DNA of 64,000 nt, taken from the NCBI GenBank assembly GCA_938045805.1, contig CALIBL010000014.1, positions 1 to 64,000 on the forward strand, given 5' to 3'. Positions within the stretch are counted from its first letter, which is position 1. Every line of letters starts with the position of its first letter. The DNA comes from an uncultured Rubripirellula sp. (GTDB taxonomy: Bacteria; Planctomycetota; Planctomycetia; Pirellulales; Pirellulaceae). Below the pieces are notes generated by a model. That model searched no databases. It saw only the letters and a list, made by a program, of their open reading frames with translations, and had not been told where the DNA came from. This document shows, one piece after another, positions 59,741 through 64,000 of the stretch. The position numbers and the translations under genes are program-made.

Positions 59741-59947
59741 ATGACCATGGACCAAAGCCTCCGGGTTCAAGCCGGGGCGATTAAAACACGAAACGTTCTA
59801 ACCCGTGCGGAAAGAGTTGCGCGGCTTCAAGAACTCGACAAGTTCGACGAGGATGCATCGATCGTCGGGATGCCCAAGGTACGAGTTGTGAAAGTCTCGC
59901 TAAAACGTAAAAAGAAGGTCAAAAAGGCAGACGACGACAAGAAGTAG
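59741..59947 (+). CDS. PVC-superphylum signature small basic protein
   Basis: 68 residues, strongly basic: MTMDQSLRVQAGAIKTR, VLTRAERVARLQELDKF and a C-terminus made mostly of Lys, Asp and Val (VKVSLKRKKKVKKADDDKK). This matches the conserved small basic protein of planctomycetes, verrucomicrobia and chlamydiae, thought to bind nucleic acid and to be highly expressed. It has a candidate promoter upstream and a strong terminator downstream, so it is probably monocistronic. It lies beside the rpsB-tsf genes, compatible with a ribosome-related role (inference). Confidence 0.8.
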   Translation: MTMDQSLRVQAGAIKTRNVLTRAERVARLQELDKFDEDASIVGMPKVRVVKVSLKRKKKVKKADDDKK

Positions 59948-59975
59948 TCTGCTCACAGCGATCTTTTCCTTCGCG

Positions 59976-60011
59976 AACCGGAGTCGGTTTATTTTTCGAC
60001 TCCGGTTTTTT
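59976..60011 (+). terminator. Rho-independent terminator after the small basic protein
   Basis: An 11-bp perfect stem AACCGGAGTCG (59976-59986) with CGACTCCGGTT (59997-60007), a 10-nt loop and TTTTTT (60006-60011). It lies 29 bp after the stop and closes the small gene as its own unit. Confidence 0.9.
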
Positions 60012-60030
60012 CGTTTCTTGGTTGCGAGCC

Positions 60031-60059
60031 TTGCGAAAATCAGCAAGTTTCGCTATCCT
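60031..60059 (+). promoter_or_regulatory. Candidate promoter for rpsB-tsf
   Basis: TTGCGA (60031-60036), 17-bp spacer, TATCCT (60054-60059); four of six matches at each box. A leader of about 175 nt follows before the rpsB start; it holds a short hairpin GCAGG/CCTGC at 60138-60151 that could serve in S2 autoregulation (inference). Confidence 0.35.
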
Positions 60060-60235
60060 CCTCCGCTTCAACTGACCAACCGCTAGAGGTAGGTCAAGAT
60101 TTTCAGCTACTTCAAAGCAGTAGGGACGAAGGGCGAAGCAGGTGAGCCTGCAATGCTCTGGAAGCGTTTCGGTTGATTCTCGTTGAATCGGCGGCGTTTC
60201 TCGTAGCCCGCTTTGAAACGAAAGGATGGTCTATC

Positions 60236-61012
60236 GTGGCACAAGCCATTGTTAAAGAGATGATCGAAGCTGGTGTGCACTACGGGCACCGAACCAGTCT
60301 TTGGAACCCGAAGATGGCTCCATACATTTTCGGACGTAAAAACCAGATCCATATTCTTGATATTCGTGAAACTCTACGTGGCCTTCTTCGAGCCAAGAAG
60401 TATCTGGGCCAGGTCGCTGAAGGCGGCAGCTTGATTCTGTTCGTCGGAACAAAGCGGCAAGCGGGTGAGGCGATCGAGGAGCAAGCACTTCGATGCGGGA
60501 TGCCGTTCGTCAGCGAACGTTGGCTCGGTGGAACGCTCACCAACTTCCGAACCATTCGTAGCCGTCTTGGTCGCTTGGAGGAATTGGAAGAGCTGCGTGG
60601 CAGTGAGAAGATCAACGATTACAGCAAGAAGATGCAGTCATCGCTGAACCGCGAATACCGCAAAATGTATCGCAATTTGAACGGTTTACGCACGATGAAT
60701 CGTTTGCCTGAATGCATTTTCATTGTTGATCCAGGTAAAGAAAAAAATGCGATTCGCGAAGCAAAGCGTCTAGGCATTCCAACGGTTGCTTTGATCGATA
60801 CCGACAGCGATCCGACTGACGTCGATCTACCAATCCCAGGTAACGATGACGGAATCCGAAGCGTCGAACTGATCCTCACCCAACTCGCTGATGCAATCAA
60901 TGCGGGTAAAGGTCAGGTAGAAATACAGAAAGACGAGCAACCTGCGGTCGAGCAAGCAGCTCCAGCTGAAGCAGCACCCGCTGAAGCAGCGCCAGAGTCA
61001 GCCGAAGGTTAG
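60236..61012 (+). CDS. rpsB: 30S ribosomal protein S2
   Basis: 258 residues from the GTG at 60236, with AAGGA nine bases upstream; an in-frame ATG at 60173 would add unrelated residues. Signatures: [30 protein letters not shown]-like [46 protein letters not shown] block and [25 protein letters not shown]. The C-terminus is an Ala/Glu/Pro extension. It binds 16S rRNA in the small subunit and heads the rpsB-tsf pair. Confidence 0.97.
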   Translation: MAQAIVKEMIEAGVHYGHRTSLWNPKMAPYIFGRKNQIHILDIRETLRGLLRAKKYLGQVAEGGSLILFVGTKRQAGEAIEEQALRCGMPFVSERWLGGTLTNFRTIRSRLGRLEELEELRGSEKINDYSKKMQSSLNREYRKMYRNLNGLRTMNRLPECIFIVDPGKEKNAIREAKRLGIPTVALIDTDSDPTDVDLPIPGNDDGIRSVELILTQLADAINAGKGQVEIQKDEQPAVEQAAPAEAAPAEAAPESAEG

Positions 61013-61261
61013 ACTTCGAAAACTTCCTTCGGAGAAGGATTAGCGAGCGGTAGCGGTTGGGAAATGACCAATGGTCTCACCACGCTGCTACCCAAACGGC
61101 TTGAGGGATCGGCGGACATGAGACAGTTCCATGTCACCGCCCATGCCCAACCAACTGCGAATTCCGCGTCTGTTGCTGTTCATCACCTACACAACAATGC
61201 GGTTCTAGGCATTCGACTTATACAACACAAACTAATGATATTTTGATTGGGAGAGATTGAG

Positions 61262-62104
61262 ATGGCTGAGATCACGGCAGCTGCGGTGAAAGCATTCCGC
61301 GAGCGAACAGGATTGCCGCTGATGGACTGCAAGAAAGCACTTCAGGAAGCAGGTGGGGACGAAGAAGCAGCGGTTGAAGTTCTTCGCAAGCGTGGACAAC
61401 AACTCGCTGACAAACGAAGCGATCGAGAAACAGCGTTCGGTCGATTCGGCCTACATATTGGGTCGGATAAATCGGTCGGAGCCATGGTTGAACTCCTCTG
61501 CGAGAGTGCTCCTGTTACAACGAACGAAGATTTCATTCAACTCGCGAATGATCTCGCCGAAGTCTACGCAGGAAACGCTTCGATCACCAACGCGGAAGAG
61601 CTACTCTCGCAGGCTTCTCCATCGGCCGCTGGCAAAACGTTGGCGGAGCAGAAAGACGATCTGTTCAACCGGATCCGCGAAGTTTTCAACGTCGGCAGGA
61701 TGGCTCGCGTCGACGGCCCTACCGGCGGATACATGCACCATGCGGGTACCACCGCTGGGGTGATGCTATCGATCGAAGGTGGAACCGATGAGGCTGCAAA
61801 AGACGTTTCGATGCATGTCGCAGCGATGAAACCAGCCGCACTGGACGCCGAATCGCTCGATCCCGAAATCGTGAACAAGGAACGCGAAATCCTCAAGGAA
61901 GCTGCTCTGGCAGAGGGTAAGCCTGAAAACATCGTTGAGAAAATGGTTGAAGGCCGTATCCGCAACTTCCTCGCCGAACGTTGCCTACTTGAGCAACCTT
62001 TTGTCAAAGACGACAAGCAATCAGTTGGTCAGTACGCTGAGTCAGCCGGCATGAAAGTCACACAGTTCTGGCATTGGGTAATCGGCGAGAAGACCGAAGA
62101 CTGA
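61262..62104 (+). CDS. tsf: Translation elongation factor Ts (divergent)
   Basis: 280 residues from the ATG at 61262, with GGGAGAGATTGAG upstream. The N-terminal UBA-like domain is normal (AAAVKAFRERTGLPLMDCKKALQEAGGDEEAAVEVLRKRG). The core motif of EF-Ts, TDFVARN, is replaced: the segment reads LLCESAPVTTNEDF, where other bacteria have CETDFVARNEDF. Since Asp80 and Phe81 of E. coli EF-Ts push into EF-Tu's Mg site, exchange may work differently. Downstream parts (GGYMHHAGTTAGVMLSIEGG, MHVAAMKPAALD, LLEQPFVKDD) are EF-Ts-like. It follows rpsB by 249 bp. Confidence 0.95.
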   Translation: MAEITAAAVKAFRERTGLPLMDCKKALQEAGGDEEAAVEVLRKRGQQLADKRSDRETAFGRFGLHIGSDKSVGAMVELLCESAPVTTNEDFIQLANDLAEVYAGNASITNAEELLSQASPSAAGKTLAEQKDDLFNRIREVFNVGRMARVDGPTGGYMHHAGTTAGVMLSIEGGTDEAAKDVSMHVAAMKPAALDAESLDPEIVNKEREILKEAALAEGKPENIVEKMVEGRIRNFLAERCLLEQPFVKDDKQSVGQYAESAGMKVTQFWHWVIGEKTED

Positions 62105-62191
62105 ACGGATCGCGCCCTGTAGGACGACATTCGAGGGAAACGACCAAGTGTCAACAAGTCCGTCGCATGACGGTCTGTTTTAGAGCTCAAC

Positions 62192-62232
62192 AAACCTCAT
62201 TCGCTCGAGCATCGGGTGAATGAGGTTTTTTT
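62192..62232 (+). terminator. Rho-independent terminator between tsf and pyrH
   Basis: An 11-bp stem AAACCTCATTC (62192-62202) with GAATGAGGTTT (62218-62228), a 15-nt loop and seven T (62226-62232). A smaller hairpin CCGTC/GACGG at 62160-62173 followed by TCTGTTTT lies just before. It separates rpsB-tsf from pyrH-frr. Confidence 0.85.
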
Positions 62233-62312
62233 GTGCAGCTTTCCGCGCGAGAAATTTATCGTATGATAGATCTACAGCGATGGTTGGAACGCCCCACAGA
62301 ATTGGAAGCACG

Positions 62313-63059
62313 ATGAGTGAAGCAGCGGACGCGAGTGAAAAATCAATTCAGTACCGCCGAGTGATTCTGAAATTGAGCGGGGAAAGTCTTGCTGATGGCG
62401 GGGGCCGCGGGATCAACTCGGAAGAGGCGGGAAAGATTGCGAAACAAATTTCACACGCTCACGAAAACGGTTGCCAGCTAGCGATCGTCATTGGTGGTGG
62501 CAATATCCTACGTGGTGCCCAGTTCTCCGGTGGGAATGCACTAGTGGACGAAGCGACCGCGCACTACATGGGAATGCTTGCCACGACGATTAATTCATTG
62601 GCAATGCAGGATGCGCTCGAGTCGTTCGGTTTGCAGACCCGAGTGATGTCGGCAATCCCGAACGAAAAAATTGCGGAAACATTTATCCGAAGGCGAGCCA
62701 TTAGACACCTCGAGAAAGGTCGAGTTGTGATCCTTGCTGCGGGGATCGGTAATCCATTCGTTACAACGGACACGGCCGCAGCGCAGCGAGCTTTGGAACT
62801 CGACGCGGACATCGTGCTAAAAGCGACTCGAGTCGATGGTGTTTACAGTGATGACCCCGAACACAACCCACACGCTGTGCTCTATGAGACACTGAGCTAT
62901 GCTGAGGTGGTAGAGAAAAACCTTAAAGTGATGGACGCAACCGCCATCGCCCTTTGCCGCGAACACAGCAAGCCCATTCTAGTTTTCAACTTCAAGAAGG
63001 ATGGCAATATCGTCAAAGCGATTGCGGGTGAACAGGTTGGCACCGTGATCGGCGGTTAA
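62313..63059 (+). CDS. pyrH: Uridylate kinase
   Basis: 248 residues from the ATG at 62313, GGAAG seven bases upstream; the frame reaches back to 62220 through the terminator. Signatures: [60 protein letters not shown] block, [21 protein letters not shown] and [13 protein letters not shown], with [15 protein letters not shown] near the C-terminus. It phosphorylates UMP to UDP as a hexamer, allosterically controlled by GTP/UTP. Paired with frr as usual. Confidence 0.97.
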   Translation: MSEAADASEKSIQYRRVILKLSGESLADGGGRGINSEEAGKIAKQISHAHENGCQLAIVIGGGNILRGAQFSGGNALVDEATAHYMGMLATTINSLAMQDALESFGLQTRVMSAIPNEKIAETFIRRRAIRHLEKGRVVILAAGIGNPFVTTDTAAAQRALELDADIVLKATRVDGVYSDDPEHNPHAVLYETLSYAEVVEKNLKVMDATAIALCREHSKPILVFNFKKDGNIVKAIAGEQVGTVIGG

Positions 63060-63177
63060 AACCGTCATGTCGTGATCGCATCAACGCTTGAACGAACTAA
63101 ACATTTTAGAGAGCTCAGCACTTAAAAGAGCTCCATGAACAGACTTTTTTCAACTCGACTATTACAAGGAAGAAGCC

Positions 63178-63738
63178 ATGTCCGCCGATGAAATCCTAAT
63201 GGATGCTGAAGAACGAATGGAAAAGGCAATCTCGGTACTCGGTGACAACTTATCCGGAATCCGAACTGGGCGTGCAACCCCAGGCCTTGTTGATTCCATC
63301 AAGGTTGAAGTCTACGGCTCGATGCAACCACTTAAACAGTTAGCCTCGATCGGCACTCCCGAGCCGCAACAAATTGTTATTCGCCCCTATGATGCGGGCA
63401 CCATCAAAGAAATTGAAAAAGCGATCGTCGCCGGTGACCTTGGGTTGAACCCACAGAATGACGGTCGCATGATCCGTTTGAACGTTCCTCCACTTTCGAC
63501 GGAAGTGCGTAAGAAGATGGTTTCGCGAATCAAGGAACTCTCAGAAGACGCAAAGATTTCCATCCGTAACATTAGGCGAGACGCGAACAAGGCAGCGGAT
63601 AACGCCGAGAAGGCTAAAGAAGTCAGCGAAGATGATCGCGATAAAATCAAAGAAGAGATCCAAGAGCTGACAAAGAAATTTGAAGCTCAAGCGACCGAAA
63701 TGGCGAAGGCTCGTGAAACCGAAGTCACCGACAGTTAG
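63178..63738 (+). CDS. frr: Ribosome recycling factor
   Basis: 186 residues, normal length. Signatures: DAEERMEKAISVLGDNLSGIR, TGRATPGLVDSIKVEVYGSM, LKQLASIGTPEPQQIVIRPYD and the C-terminal helical DANKAADNAEKAKEVSEDDR. An AAGGAAGA RBS precedes the ATG. With EF-G it splits the post-termination ribosome. 118 bp after pyrH, so probably co-transcribed. Confidence 0.97.
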   Translation: MSADEILMDAEERMEKAISVLGDNLSGIRTGRATPGLVDSIKVEVYGSMQPLKQLASIGTPEPQQIVIRPYDAGTIKEIEKAIVAGDLGLNPQNDGRMIRLNVPPLSTEVRKKMVSRIKELSEDAKISIRNIRRDANKAADNAEKAKEVSEDDRDKIKEEIQELTKKFEAQATEMAKARETEVTDS

Positions 63739-63794
63739 GTCTGGCAACTAGTTCCGATGATGTCACTTCTCGAAATAATCTTTTTTCGGAGGTG

Positions 63795-63914
63795 ATGCAA
63801 ATCATGATTCAAGGCGAAGACTCGAGTCCACTGACCGTTCTCGCTCCAAACGAGAACGACTCGACTTCACCCAGTGATAACCAGCACGATAACAGAGATT
63901 CCCTCAAGCGATGA
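63795..63914 (+). CDS. Possible 36-39 residue polar peptide
   Basis: It begins with ATG at 63795 or 63804, after a strong GGAGG at 63788-63792. Product MQIMIQGEDSSPLTVLAPNE and an Asp/Asn/Ser-rich tail ending SLKR. Its TGA overlaps the ATG of the next frame (ATGA), suggesting coupled translation. No family recognised. It is polar, with no hydrophobic stretch. Confidence 0.45.
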   Translation: MQIMIQGEDSSPLTVLAPNENDSTSPSDNQHDNRDSLKR

Positions 63915-64000
63915 AACAACAACTGCGTGCCATCCTGCCACTGCTCATTTTGGCAACCCTTTTCCATGTGGTTGCTCTGGCGTTACCACCGCAGGTTGGT
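63911..64000 (+). CDS. Start of a membrane or secreted protein, 3' end outside window
   Basis: 30 codons are visible: MKQQLRAILPLLILATLF and then HVVALALPPQVG, a typical signal peptide or first transmembrane helix. Start ATG overlaps the previous stop. Nothing more can be said without the rest. Confidence 0.55.
   Translation, partial: MKQQLRAILPLLILATLFHVVALALPPQVG

Noticed and set aside
61064..61246. 60-codon frame between rpsB and tsf
   Set aside because: No RBS or family and composition unlike neighbours; it lies in an ordinary spacer.

Overview
The window looks like a chromosomal segment from a planctomycete, most likely Pirellulaceae (Rhodopirellula-like). The evidence is: a giant secreted repeat protein with the planctomycete LEPR-x-L leader; the PVC-superphylum small basic signature protein; exported Gfo/Idh/MocA oxidoreductases and a sulfatase; a MoxR-DUF58-BatA/VWA operon; and an EF-Ts lacking the usual TDFV motif. 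No rRNA, tRNA, CRISPR array or complete insertion sequence was recognised.

Positions 1-17819 (minus strand) are one open reading frame of at least 5,939 codons, cut off by the left window edge. From the N-terminus it reads: basic leader with LEPRLMLA, beta-strand-rich region, a formylglycine-generating-enzyme-like (FGE-sulfatase) fold, a PATR-type autotransporter repeat, about 2,650 residues of right-handed beta-helix repeats interrupted by two PA14-like domains, six PKD domains, a short RTX-like stretch, and about 49 copies of a ~24-residue 'LxFxGGADDD' repeat. I spot-checked the frame at both ends and at six or so internal places and found it consistent. The long serine/proline-rich plus-strand frames over it are antisense shadows.

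18-29 kb: a membrane-anchored HEAT-like protein, a LarA-like protein that has lost the catalytic residues, a MoxR ATPase divergent from an FHA-GAF-histidine kinase, an HPt protein, DNA polymerase I and a leucine-rich-repeat lipoprotein. 29-35 kb: two exported Gfo/Idh/MocA oxidoreductases, a PQQ-type beta-propeller and two small membrane proteins. 35-48 kb is mainly metabolic: a Lon-substrate-binding-domain protein, dCTP deaminase, ketopantoate reductase, sulfatase, a GlmU uridyltransferase domain coupled to prs, an LpxL-like acyltransferase, an EEP-fold protein with an eroded active site, a PhyH dioxygenase, MetF and a TraB/GumN protein.

48.2-49.2 kb is a gene-free gap with a MITE-like inverted-repeat element. 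49-58 kb is the MoxR/DUF58/BatA/VWA cluster (minus strand, overlapping genes). 58-64 kb holds a flippase-like membrane protein, the PVC small basic protein with its own promoter and terminator, then rpsB-tsf, a terminator, and pyrH-frr, ending with two tiny coupled reading frames, the second running off the right edge.

The most unusual content is the giant mosaic protein with its GGADDD array, followed by several proteins that keep a fold but lack the expected catalytic or contact residues (LarA-like, EEP-like, EF-Ts, FGE-like domain).
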